Positions 1 to 5,839 are shown, counted from the stretch's first letter. The stretch: DNA of 9,728 bases from Dehalococcoidia bacterium (GCA_021296025.1 JAGWBF010000056.1:1-9728), one strand, 5' to 3'. The notes: a model not told the origin generated them from the letters alone. Numbers and translations are program-made.

Positions 1-129
1 ATGACCGCCCGGTTGTCATCCAAAGCCATTTGGAGCCTACGGAACACTCCCACCTGGGCCAGGTACTGTCCTGCGCGGCAGTCCACGATTAGCGGGGGGT
101 GCGCCCCCGGCCGGGAGACCGAGTCCCAG
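1..129 (-). other. Left-edge segment, possible start of another minus-strand gene
   Basis: No complete gene is visible here. On the minus strand one frame is open from a GTG at 86-84 to the window edge (28 codons), beginning V-D-C-R-A-G-Q-Y and ending ...L-D-D-N-R-A-V, which reads as plausible protein. It has no convincing ribosome binding site and I recognise no family. A GC hairpin (GGGGG-TGCG-CCCCC, 95-108) lies between it and the epimerase stop. It lacks a T run, so it is at best a weak terminator. The plus-strand frame that is open from position 1 runs straight through the antisense of the epimerase and is a shadow. Confidence 0.2.
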
Positions 130-876
130 CTACCGAAAAGCCTCCGCATTGTCCTCCGGATCGTACCCTACCACCCTCTTGGCGTGCTCTATATCCCGAT
201 AGTTCCACTTGTTCCCGGAAGTGCCGAAGAATATGTCGAATCGCAGGTCGTCAGGCGCTTCCACGCACCGCTCCACCAGCTGGGCGATGTCCCTCTGGCT
301 GGACCAGTGAGAGAATCGGCGGGTGGAATTGGCCATGTCTTCATCGTTGACGTACCCCACCCTGATTACGATGCATGACATGTCGAAGGTTTCCGAGTAG
401 TAGCGGGCCAGCGCCTCCCCCCACAGCTTCGTACAGCCATACAGGCTCTCGGGGCGCACCGGGGCGCGGTGGTCGATGATGGGAAAGTCGGCAGGCACCT
501 CGTCGTACCTACCTTCGACGATAGCCTTATATGGCTCGTCTCTTTCGTAGTTGGAGATGACCCTGCCCGAGCTGGCGTACACCACCCGCTTGACGCCAGC
601 TTCCCGGGAGGCTTCGAAGATGTTGTAGGAGCCGGTAAGGTTGGAGAGCAGCATACGGTCGTTGCCTTCCCGCTCGAACCCGGCTGCCATGTGCACGACG
701 GCGTCCATCCCGGCGAAGGCGGGCTTTATGGCATCCAGGTCGGCGATGTCCGCCCTAGTGGTGGGGACCCCCGGAACATCCCGGCGGTTAAGGGCGTACA
801 TCTCGTGGTTGCCCTCCATTCGCCGGCGCACCGCCGAGCCGATCCGGCCGCTCATGCCTGTTACCAGAATCTTCAT
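130..876 (-). CDS. NAD-dependent epimerase/dehydratase family protein, uronate dehydrogenase-like
   Basis: This is a cytosolic extended short-chain dehydrogenase of 248 residues, probably acting on a sugar or sugar acid with NAD(P). The Rossmann motif GMSGRIG is at residues 7-13, an acidic DIADLD patch near 43-48, HMAAG near 62-66, YASSG at about 90-94 and the catalytic YGCTK (Y136, K140). From memory, the segments around ASS, the LYG-x-x-K motif, and the closing DNAEAFR parallel Agrobacterium-type uronate dehydrogenase, but this protein stops right at DNAEAFR where that family continues about 30 residues. I chose the ATG at 876 because AGGAG sits 7 nt upstream and the Rossmann strand MKILVTG starts there. 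Upstream in-frame ATGs at 900 and 882 fit the ribosome binding site poorly. The gene is divergent from dnaJ and has no pathway neighbours in view. The family is secure; the substrate is inferred. Confidence 0.88.
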   Translation of the reverse strand: MKILVTGMSGRIGSAVRRRMEGNHEMYALNRRDVPGVPTTRADIADLDAIKPAFAGMDAVVHMAAGFEREGNDRMLLSNLTGSYNIFEASREAGVKRVVYASSGRVISNYERDEPYKAIVEGRYDEVPADFPIIDHRAPVRPESLYGCTKLWGEALARYYSETFDMSCIVIRVGYVNDEDMANSTRRFSHWSSQRDIAQLVERCVEAPDDLRFDIFFGTSGNKWNYRDIEHAKRVVGYDPEDNAEAFR

Positions 877-914
877 TCGCATTCTCCTATCCGCATCCAA
901 ACATTGATGTTTTC

Positions 915-939
915 GCCCGGTCCTTCAAGGTGGCCGGGC
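915..939. other. GC-rich stem-loop in the epimerase leader
   Basis: GCCCGG (915-920) pairs perfectly with CCGGGC (934-939), with a further CC/GG pairing inside the loop. It lies about 39 bp upstream of the epimerase start, inside the divergent epimerase/dnaJ spacer. Neither strand has a following T run, so it is not a normal intrinsic terminator. Any role in the epimerase 5' leader is a guess. Confidence 0.35.
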
Positions 940-955
940 CGCGCTGTACCCTAGT

Positions 956-984
956 TGTTTACACTACAGGGTCGAATACGACAA
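956..984 (-). promoter_or_regulatory. Weak candidate promoter for the epimerase gene
   Basis: Read on the minus strand, TTGTCG (984-979, 4 of 6 to TTGACA) is followed after 17 bp by TAAACA (961-956, 3 of 6 to TATAAT). Spacing is ideal but the -10 is poor. It would give a leader of roughly 70 nt containing the 915-939 hairpin. This is the best match seen in the spacer on this strand, not a confident call. Confidence 0.25.
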
Positions 985-1077
985 GACCCGCCCCGCGACC
1001 GGGGGATTTGCCGAGGGATGAAATGGGGGCAAGGCTGCCATTTCAGGAAGGCAGAATCACAGTTTCGCTCCCTTCGG

Positions 1078-1086
1078 TGATATAAT
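1078..1086 (+). promoter_or_regulatory. Extended -10 promoter for dnaJ (TGATATAAT)
   Basis: A perfect extended -10 element, TG-A-TATAAT, occupies 1078-1086. The position where a -35 would fall (about 1058-1063) reads CACAGT and does not match, which is typical of extended -10 promoters. Transcription would begin near 1093, giving a leader of about 29 nt. No CIRCE-type inverted repeat (TTAGCACTC-N9-GAGTGCTAA) is present, so HrcA control is not indicated. A CTGCC/GGCAG inverted repeat (1035-1039/1050-1054) lies just upstream and could be a binding site. Confidence 0.7.
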
Positions 1087-1121
1087 GGCTAGCTGATTGC
1101 GAGGAGTTGTAACACTGCCTG

Positions 1122-2243
1122 ATGACGAAGCGGGACTATTATGAGGTATTGGGGGTTCCCAAGGGGGCTACCGAGGAGGTGGTGCGCAAGGCGTTCCGCA
1201 AGAAAGCCTTGGAGTACCACCCAGATAGGAACAAGAGTCCCGATGCCGAAGGTAAGTTCAAAGAGGTAAACGAAGCTTACCAGGTACTGATTGACCCCCA
1301 GAAGCGGGCCCAATACGACCGCTTCGGCCATGCCGGGGTAAGCGGGGGCCAGTCCCAGGACTTCGCAGGCTACGACATCTTCGGCGGATTCGGTGATATC
1401 TTCGACTCGTTCTTCGGGGATATTACGGGCCGGGGCCGGCAGCGGGCAGCCCAGCGAGGGGACGACCTCCAGGTCAGACTTACAGTGGACTTCGAAGATG
1501 CTGTCTTCGGCACCGAGCGGGAGGTGGAGGTTGCCAGAGTGGAGCGGTGTCAGCGTTGCCAGGGTGCCTGCAGCGAGCCCGGCACCGGCACTTCCTCCTG
1601 CTCCACCTGCCGTGGCGTAGGGCAGGTGCGACGCTCCCAGCGCAGCATGTTTGGCCAGTTCTCCCAGGTGACTACGTGCCCTTCATGCAAGGGCCGTGGC
1701 TCAACCTTAGATTCCCCATGCACCCAGTGCAGCGGCGTGGGAACGGAGAGACGAAACCGAAAGATATCTGTGAAGATACCTCCCGGAGTGGATGACGGAA
1801 ACCAGATTCGCCTGAGTGGGGAAGGCAATGCCGGCACCAACGGAGGACCGGCCGGTAACCTGTACATCTACCTGACGGTGAATGACCACGAGGTATTCGC
1901 CAGGGACGGCAGGAACCTTGTCTACGAGCTCCCGCTGAACATCGTCCAGGCAACCCTGGGGGATGAGGTCCAGATTCCCACTCTCAATGGCACCGAGACC
2001 CTGAGGATTCCCCCAGGCACCCAGCCTGGGGCGGTCTTCCAGATCAAGGGCCAGGGTGTCCACCAGGTGAACGAGCACCGCCGGGGAGACATAGTCGTGC
2101 CAGTTCGAATACAGGTGCCATCAGCCCTGGACTCCCGGCAGAAGAAGCTCCTGGAAGAGCTCTCCGAGACCCTGGAAAAACCCAATGATCCGGCGATCAG
2201 GGACAGGGGCCTGTTCAGCAAGATCAAAGACGCCTTAAGCTGA
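1122..2243 (+). CDS. dnaJ: Chaperone protein DnaJ (type I J-domain co-chaperone)
   Basis: DnaJ stimulates the ATPase of the Hsp70 DnaK and delivers unfolded clients to it in the cytosol. The 373 residues match the usual length. The J domain spans 1-70 with the essential HPD at 33-35; a Gly/Phe-rich linker runs to about 105. The zinc-binding region has four CxxC pairs (C143/C146, C160/C163, C186/C189, C200/C203), followed by the C-terminal substrate-binding beta domains to about 345. The first zinc repeat reads CQRCQGAC, with Cys in place of the usual last Gly of CxxCxGxG. GAGGAG (1101-1106) is 15 nt from the ATG, longer than normal; an in-frame CTG at 1119 and a TAA just before it limit alternatives. 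DnaK and GrpE are not beside it: it stands alone between its own promoter and terminator. Confidence 0.97.
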   Translation: MTKRDYYEVLGVPKGATEEVVRKAFRKKALEYHPDRNKSPDAEGKFKEVNEAYQVLIDPQKRAQYDRFGHAGVSGGQSQDFAGYDIFGGFGDIFDSFFGDITGRGRQRAAQRGDDLQVRLTVDFEDAVFGTEREVEVARVERCQRCQGACSEPGTGTSSCSTCRGVGQVRRSQRSMFGQFSQVTTCPSCKGRGSTLDSPCTQCSGVGTERRNRKISVKIPPGVDDGNQIRLSGEGNAGTNGGPAGNLYIYLTVNDHEVFARDGRNLVYELPLNIVQATLGDEVQIPTLNGTETLRIPPGTQPGAVFQIKGQGVHQVNEHRRGDIVVPVRIQVPSALDSRQKKLLEELSETLEKPNDPAIRDRGLFSKIKDALS

Positions 2244-2272
2244 CTCATTCTCCGGCCTGTGAGTCCCCCCGA

Positions 2273-2306
2273 CCCCGCCTCTCACCCTGGGCGGGGATTG
2301 CTTTTT
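2273..2306 (+). terminator. Rho-independent terminator after dnaJ
   Basis: CCCCGCC (2273-2279) pairs with GGCGGGG (2290-2296) around a 10-nt loop, followed by ATTGC and five Ts (2302-2306). It begins 30 bp after the dnaJ stop codon. Stem strength and the T run make this the clearest intrinsic terminator in the window, closing dnaJ as a single-gene transcript. Confidence 0.85.
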
Positions 2307-2326
2307 CCCCATGCGCTGGCTATATT
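2298..2326 (+). promoter_or_regulatory. Candidate promoter for the VOC-monooxygenase unit
   Basis: TTGCTT (2298-2303, 3 of 6) and TATATT (2321-2326, 5 of 6) are separated by an ideal 17 bp. The -35 lies within the T tract of the dnaJ terminator, so termination and re-initiation occur in the same ~50 bp. The start would be near 2333, giving a leader of about 50 nt before the VOC gene. Confidence 0.5.
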
Positions 2327-2384
2327 CTTAGGCAATTAGGCGGGTATTTGGCGGAGTCAACCCGGCCTTCAATGGGAGGGAAAC

Positions 2385-2846
2385 ATGGTAAAGCCGAAGC
2401 GTGTAGGGCATGTTGTTCTGAATGTCAGCAACGTGGAGGAGTCCACCCGGTTCTACACCGAAGTGCTGGGGTTTGAAGTCTCGTCCAAACGGGACATCGG
2501 CACCTTTCTCACCTGCGGGAAGATCCACCATGATCTGGCGCTGTTCCAGGCCCCCGAGGACGCGACTCCCGTCAGCCGGGGTCAGATCGGGCTGAACCAT
2601 GTGGCAGTCCAAGTGCCGGATATAGATATGCTGAAGGAGACGTACCGCCGTCTCAACGAGTTCAACGTCTCCATCGAGGGTCTGACGGACCATGGTATGA
2701 CCTCCAGCATTTACTTCACCGACCCTGATGGAATCCGCATCGAGTACTTCTGCAACACCACCGAAACGGCGGAGGAAGGGCTCGCCATCATGCGCTCACC
2801 TGAGCGCACGAACAAGCCCCTTGTCCTGGAGGAAGCAGCGGTGTAG
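2385..2846 (+). CDS. VOC superfamily protein (glyoxalase/extradiol dioxygenase fold)
   Basis: This is a 153-residue cytosolic metalloenzyme of the vicinal oxygen chelate fold, with two paired beta-alpha-beta-beta-beta modules. The first starts at VGHVVLNV (H9) and ends around HHDLALF (H48/H49); the second starts at LNHVAVQV (H72) and ends in YFTDPDGIRIEYF (E120). H9, H72 and E120 are placed like the 2-His-1-Glu metal triad of extradiol ring-cleavage dioxygenases, with H103 in the usual pre-YF histidine position. The single-unit length is closer to glyoxalase-like members than to ~300-residue dioxygenases. A ribosome binding site GGGAGG ends 5 nt before the ATG. It precedes a flavin monooxygenase gene by 84 bp on the same strand, hinting at a shared catabolic or tailoring route. 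Fold and metal site are clear; the substrate is unknown. Confidence 0.88.
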   Translation: MVKPKRVGHVVLNVSNVEESTRFYTEVLGFEVSSKRDIGTFLTCGKIHHDLALFQAPEDATPVSRGQIGLNHVAVQVPDIDMLKETYRRLNEFNVSIEGLTDHGMTSSIYFTDPDGIRIEYFCNTTETAEEGLAIMRSPERTNKPLVLEEAAV

Positions 2847-2850
2847 GACA

Positions 2851-2876
2851 GCCGGGCTCCCAACGCGGAGCTGGGC
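2851..2876 (+). other. Intercistronic stem-loop
   Basis: GCTCC (2856-2860) pairs with GGAGC (2867-2871) around CAACGC, extended by GCC/GGC outer pairs after a mismatch. It starts 4 bp after the VOC stop and has no T run, so it is more likely an mRNA-stabilising or partial-polarity hairpin than a full terminator. A perfect 12-bp palindrome, CTTCCCGGGAAG, follows at 2890-2901. Confidence 0.4.
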
Positions 2877-2930
2877 AATCGGCACCTATCTTCCCGGGAA
2901 GGGTATTCCATTTCCACCGAAAGGATAACC

Positions 2931-3998
2931 ATGTCGCAGCTAGAGTTCGGTATATGGGACAGCTTCCAAGCCTTCGAGATGGCCAAAGCTGAAGCAGCGG
3001 ATATTTACGATGAGCACATCCAGGAGGTTCAGCTGGGTGAAGAGATCGGCTACAACTACTACTTCACCATCGAGCACCAGAACTCCCACGTGGGTCAGAT
3101 CACCTCTCCCAGTGTGTTCTTGTGCGCTGTCGCCCGGGCCACCACCAACATGCGGCTGGGCGTCATGATCTACCAGCTGCCCTTCCATAACCCCATGAGG
3201 CTTGCAGAGGAAGCGGCTATGTTGGACCACCTCTCCAGGGGGAGGTTAGAGTTCGGAACAGGCCTTGGAGTCCATGAGCATGAGTTTATCCGGTGGAATC
3301 TGCCCTTCTACGAACGCCGAGAGATGTCCGGGGAGGCCCTGGAGATCATCAAGAAGGCATGGACCGAGGAGTATGTGTCCTACGACGGCAAATACTTCAA
3401 ATACGAAGAGGCCCTACCGGTGCCCAAGCCTTTCCAGAAGCCGTACCCGCCCATTTGGGTGGGCGCCCACAGCGCCACATCGCTGGAGTACGCCGCCAAG
3501 AACAACTACCATATTTCCCAGAACATCGATGTGGACTCGGTGATCGCGGAGAAGTTTGACTACTACCGAGAGAAGTGGCGGGAGTGCGAGCACGATGGCC
3601 CGATGCCGAAGACGTTCCTGATGCGGAACGTGCATGTGGCCGAGACCGACGAGATTGCAAGGGCCGAGGCGGAGGAGCCTCTAATGCAGGGACGCCGTAT
3701 GACCAGAGAGGGCCTCTCCAAGACCAGTGTAGGTTTCAAGGGACACGAAGACTCCCCATCCAACAGGGAGATCGACCGGGTGTTCGCGGGGATGAACAGT
3801 TCCTACGATTTCTGGATCGAAAACGGTCTAGCGCTGGTGGGAAGTCCCGACACAGTCATTCGCCAGCTGAAAGCCCAGCATGAGGCGATCGGCTACGATA
3901 TCTTTTGTGCGAACCACAGGTTCGGGCCTTTGCCGACCGCCGCTTCCCACAAGTCCCTCGAGTTGTTTGGCAGGGAAGTCATACCGGCTTTTACCTAG
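2931..3998 (+). CDS. LLM-class flavin-dependent oxidoreductase (bacterial luciferase-like)
   Basis: This 355-residue TIM-barrel monooxygenase is of the bacterial luciferase superfamily, using reduced FMN (or F420H2 in some branches) to oxygenate or oxidise a substrate in the cytosol. Family marks are F6-G7 in the first strand, the E48-H49 pair after strand 2 corresponding to the EHH of luciferase, LGVMIYQLPFHNP (76-88), the signature LDHLSRGRLEFGTGLG (98-113), and P173-x-WVGA near 173-179. No signal peptide or membrane segment is present. AAGGA sits 5 nt before the ATG. It is probably co-transcribed with the upstream VOC gene. Dehalococcoidia and especially SAR202 are known to carry many such paralogues, proposed to attack recalcitrant organic matter. 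Family assignment is firm; the flavin/F420 choice and the substrate are open. Confidence 0.92.
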   Translation: MSQLEFGIWDSFQAFEMAKAEAADIYDEHIQEVQLGEEIGYNYYFTIEHQNSHVGQITSPSVFLCAVARATTNMRLGVMIYQLPFHNPMRLAEEAAMLDHLSRGRLEFGTGLGVHEHEFIRWNLPFYERREMSGEALEIIKKAWTEEYVSYDGKYFKYEEALPVPKPFQKPYPPIWVGAHSATSLEYAAKNNYHISQNIDVDSVIAEKFDYYREKWRECEHDGPMPKTFLMRNVHVAETDEIARAEAEEPLMQGRRMTREGLSKTSVGFKGHEDSPSNREIDRVFAGMNSSYDFWIENGLALVGSPDTVIRQLKAQHEAIGYDIFCANHRFGPLPTAASHKSLELFGREVIPAFT

Positions 3999-4012
3999 GC
4001 TCTCCCGGCTCC

Positions 4013-4063
4013 CTGAGTGCATTCCATCCTGCCCTTACCGGCAGGGTTTCTGGAAGCACTCAG
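4013..4063. terminator. Long hairpin between convergent genes, likely bidirectional terminator
   Basis: CTGAGTGC (4013-4020) pairs perfectly with GCACTCAG (4056-4063), and the inner CCTGCC (4028-4033) pairs with GGCAGG (4040-4045) around a 6-nt loop; a few mismatched bases separate the two stems. It begins 14 bp after the monooxygenase stop and ends 46 bp from the stop of the convergent DivIVA-like gene. Position argues for a shared transcription barrier, but neither side has a T run, so termination would have to be Rho-assisted or of a non-canonical kind. Confidence 0.55.
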
Positions 4064-4109
4064 CGCTGACCCCCGGCATCCGGTTTGATACGGTTGTGGG
4101 TCGGAACCT

Positions 4110-4595
4110 TTAGGCGTGGACTGTGGCTCCCAGAGTCTCCAAGCCCTTGCGGACGCTTGAGAGTATCCGTGTCAGCTCATTTTCCAGGTTTCGCAGGGTC
4201 TGAGCAACATAGGCATCGGCATCGGCTCGGCAGGTCCTAGCTTCCAGTTCTGCCTGCTCGGTCATGCGTCCCGCCTTGCGCTCTGCTTCCGATACAGTCT
4301 GCTCAGAGATCTTGCGGGCCGCAAGGACGATCTCGTTCTGGTCCACCCGGGCGCTGTACTCTTCTTCGGCCTCGTTGCGGGTGCGGCGGGCGTCGATCTG
4401 GGCTTGGTTCAGGATGTTGTCCTTCTTTTCGATGACCTCTTGGGCTGAACGAATATCCTGGGGGACCACCAGGCGCAGCTGCTCCACGAGCTCCATAACC
4501 TTGTCGGCATCTACCAACCTTGCCCGGGTGGTGGGCACCCGCCGGCTGGTGTCAACTAGGGCTTCCAACTTGTCTATAACATTGATGATATCCAT
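4110..4595 (-). CDS. DivIVA-like / ATPase-subunit-like coiled-coil protein of unknown function
   Basis: This 161-residue soluble, highly charged helical protein has no catalytic motif, signal peptide or membrane segment. A short N-terminal block (MDIINVIDKLEALVDTSRR, 1-19) and a conserved-looking V-x-Q-D-I-R-S-A-Q-E segment near 44-54 lead into a long coiled coil rich in A, E, R and Q (about 55-150). I recall proteins of this type, often labelled DivIVA domain or ATPase, downstream of coaD in Dehalococcoidia and relatives; no role has been established that I know of. A strong GGGGAGGAG ribosome binding site lies 6 nt before the ATG, in the 20-bp gap after coaD, so it is the last gene of the rsmD-coaD operon. 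A scaffold or cell-pole role is only a guess from the coiled coil. Confidence 0.82.
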   Translation of the reverse strand: MDIINVIDKLEALVDTSRRVPTTRARLVDADKVMELVEQLRLVVPQDIRSAQEVIEKKDNILNQAQIDARRTRNEAEEEYSARVDQNEIVLAARKISEQTVSEAERKAGRMTEQAELEARTCRADADAYVAQTLRNLENELTRILSSVRKGLETLGATVHA

Positions 4596-4615
4596 CGAAT
4601 ACTCCTCCCCTTTCG

Positions 4616-5107
4616 CTAACTTTGAGCTTCCAATGCCATCTTCTCTTTGATGGCTTCGACCGCATGGTGAGGTACCAGGGAATCTACGTCGCCGCCCAAG
4701 GCTATAACCTCCTTGAGCAGACTGGAACTAACGTATTGGTATGGCAGACTAGCCATAAGGCAGACCAGCTCCACATCAGGAGCCAGGTTCTTGTTCATAA
4801 AGGCCATCTCGAATTCATAATCAAAATCCGACCCGCTACGCAACCCCCTTACAATTACTTGAGCACCCAAACTCTTGGCCCGGGCTACTACCAGCCCGCT
4901 GAATTCCGTTACTTCTATGTTGGGCAGGTCCCTGACCGATTCCCGGAACAGAGCCACCCGCTCCTCGGTGGAGAAGAGCAGGTTCTTGGAAGGAGTGTCG
5001 TACACAGCAACCACGAGCCTCTCGAAGATGCGGGCGGACCTGGTTGCGATGTCCACATGCCCCCAGGTTACCGGGTCGAAAGTGCCGGGATAGAGTGCTA
5101 TGGTCAT
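4616..5107 (-). CDS. coaD: Phosphopantetheine adenylyltransferase
   Basis: CoaD transfers AMP from ATP to 4'-phosphopantetheine, forming dephospho-CoA, the penultimate step of CoA synthesis in the cytosol. The 163 residues match the family. The nucleotidyltransferase motif is GTFDPVTWGH (8-17), giving T14-x-G-H17 in the T/HxGH position. VRGLRSGSDFDYEFEMAFMN (86-105) is the conserved substrate loop with R87 and R90, and YVSSSLLKEV (125-134) is the C-terminal ISSS-type nucleotide-binding motif. The ATG overlaps the rsmD stop as ATGA and lacks its own clear Shine-Dalgarno, so translation is probably coupled to rsmD. The rsmD-coaD pairing is common across bacteria and supports both calls. Confidence 0.97.
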   Translation of the reverse strand: MTIALYPGTFDPVTWGHVDIATRSARIFERLVVAVYDTPSKNLLFSTEERVALFRESVRDLPNIEVTEFSGLVVARAKSLGAQVIVRGLRSGSDFDYEFEMAFMNKNLAPDVELVCLMASLPYQYVSSSLLKEVIALGGDVDSLVPHHAVEAIKEKMALEAQS

Positions 5108-5661
5108 GGCTCAGCCGTCCACCTGTAGCATTCCACCAAGCTGTCGCCGTAGCGGTAGCTTCCCCTGCTGACCAGCCTGCTGTATTCAGGCGCCAAGGGG
5201 CGGTGCTTGGAATGGCCCACCACCAAAGTGGCACCTTCATTGAATAAGCCCGAAGTGGACACATTTTCGACTATCACATCCAGTCCATCCATCTTGTATG
5301 GCGGGTCCATCATCACCAGATCGTACTTCCCCGATAGCTGAACGATGGCCCTTTCCACATCGATGCAGTGCACTTGGGCTATGTCGGCAAGATTGGTTTC
5401 AGCCAGGTTTGCCCTGATGGTTGCGCACTGCCGGGGATGGTGCTCCACGAAGTCTGCCCACCTTGCTCCCCGACTTAGTGCTTCGATGCCCAGGGACCCG
5501 GAGCCAGCGTAAAGGTCAAGCACACGTACCGGCTCGAGTTGGAGAGAACCAAGGATATTGAAGATGGCTCCCCGCACCAGCTCAGAGGTCAACCGAACCC
5601 CCGAGACCCTAGCACCCTTTAACTTCCTGCCCTTCGCAACACCGCCTACCACTCGTATCAT
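5104..5661 (-). CDS. rsmD: 16S rRNA (guanine(966)-N2)-methyltransferase RsmD
   Basis: RsmD uses S-adenosylmethionine to methylate G966 of 16S rRNA on the small subunit. The 185 residues match the family length. The N-terminal IRVVGGVAKGRKL (2-14) is typical, the SAM-binding motif is LDLYAGSGSLGIEALSRGA (48-66) and the catalytic N-methyltransferase motif is DPPY (119-122). The segment usually RPT-x-DRVREALFN reads RLTSELVRGAIFN (23-35), with P to L and E to G changes, so it is somewhat divergent. The start at 5661 is fixed by family alignment (MIRVVGG). There is no good Shine-Dalgarno, and a perfect TATAAT lies only 11 nt upstream, suggesting a near-leaderless mRNA. It is the first gene of the rsmD-coaD-DivIVA-like operon. 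Confidence 0.96.
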   Translation of the reverse strand: MIRVVGGVAKGRKLKGARVSGVRLTSELVRGAIFNILGSLQLEPVRVLDLYAGSGSLGIEALSRGARWADFVEHHPRQCATIRANLAETNLADIAQVHCIDVERAIVQLSGKYDLVMMDPPYKMDGLDVIVENVSTSGLFNEGATLVVGHSKHRPLAPEYSRLVSRGSYRYGDSLVECYRWTAEP

Positions 5662-5672
5662 TAGCTCGTGGA

Positions 5673-5701
5673 ATTATACATAACACTTTATCGGGCGTAA
5701 T
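5673..5701 (-). promoter_or_regulatory. rsmD operon promoter, close to the start codon
   Basis: Read on the minus strand, a perfect TATAAT lies at 5678-5673, with ATTACG (5701-5696, 3 of 6) 17 bp upstream. Eleven bases separate the -10 from the rsmD ATG, so transcription starting about 7 bases downstream of the -10 would leave a leader of only about 5 nt. The surrounding DNA is distinctly AT-rich compared with the coding regions. Confidence 0.55.
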
Positions 5702-5720
5702 AGTAGATTACTTGCTATTT

Positions 5721-5726
5721 TTGACA
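5721..5726 (+). promoter_or_regulatory. Isolated consensus -35 hexamer (TTGACA)
   Basis: A perfect TTGACA at 5721-5726 sits in the AT-rich divergent spacer. No good -10 lies at 16-18 bp; AAGAAT (5746-5751) is at 19 bp and matches 4 of 6. It could be a secondary upstream greA promoter or a chance match in AT-rich DNA. Confidence 0.25.
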
Positions 5727-5789
5727 ATTTTTTAGAATTTCGACGAAGAATTATCAGGTTGTTTTCCCAAGGCGCTCCCCTAGTTCACC

Positions 5790-5806
5790 TCTGCTTTACA
5801 AGCAGA
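5790..5806. promoter_or_regulatory. 17-bp inverted repeat over the greA -35 box, candidate operator
   Basis: TCTGCTT (5790-5796) and AAGCAGA (5800-5806) form a perfect 7-bp inverted repeat with a 3-bp centre TAC. The repeat fully covers the -35 hexamer TTTACA (5795-5800) of the greA promoter, the classic position for a repressor dimer. A smaller dyad, GATT-TAG-AATC (5814-5824), covers the -10. No cognate regulator gene is in the window. Confidence 0.4.
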
Positions 5807-5823
5807 CTCCTTTGATTTAGAAT
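5795..5823 (+). promoter_or_regulatory. greA operon promoter (TTTACA-17-TAGAAT)
   Basis: TTTACA (5795-5800, 5 of 6) and TAGAAT (5818-5823, 5 of 6) have the ideal 17-bp spacing, the best two-box promoter in the window. The start would be near 5830, giving a leader of about 74 nt to the greA ATG. It should drive greA-lysS-serS. Confidence 0.7.
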
Positions 5824-5839
5824 CTAGTCAATCGAGCTG

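Noticed and set aside
469..954. 161-codon plus-strand open frame opposite the epimerase
   Set aside because: Shadow of a gene with intact Rossmann and YxxxK motifs.
955..1121. CIRCE heat-shock operator upstream of dnaJ
   Set aside because: No TTAGCACTC-N9-GAGTGCTAA or near match is present; the only dyads are short and unrelated.
4622..5128. 168-codon plus-strand open frame across coaD
   Set aside because: It mirrors coaD, which has complete family motifs and overlaps rsmD correctly; the plus-strand frame lacks a ribosome binding site and known motifs.
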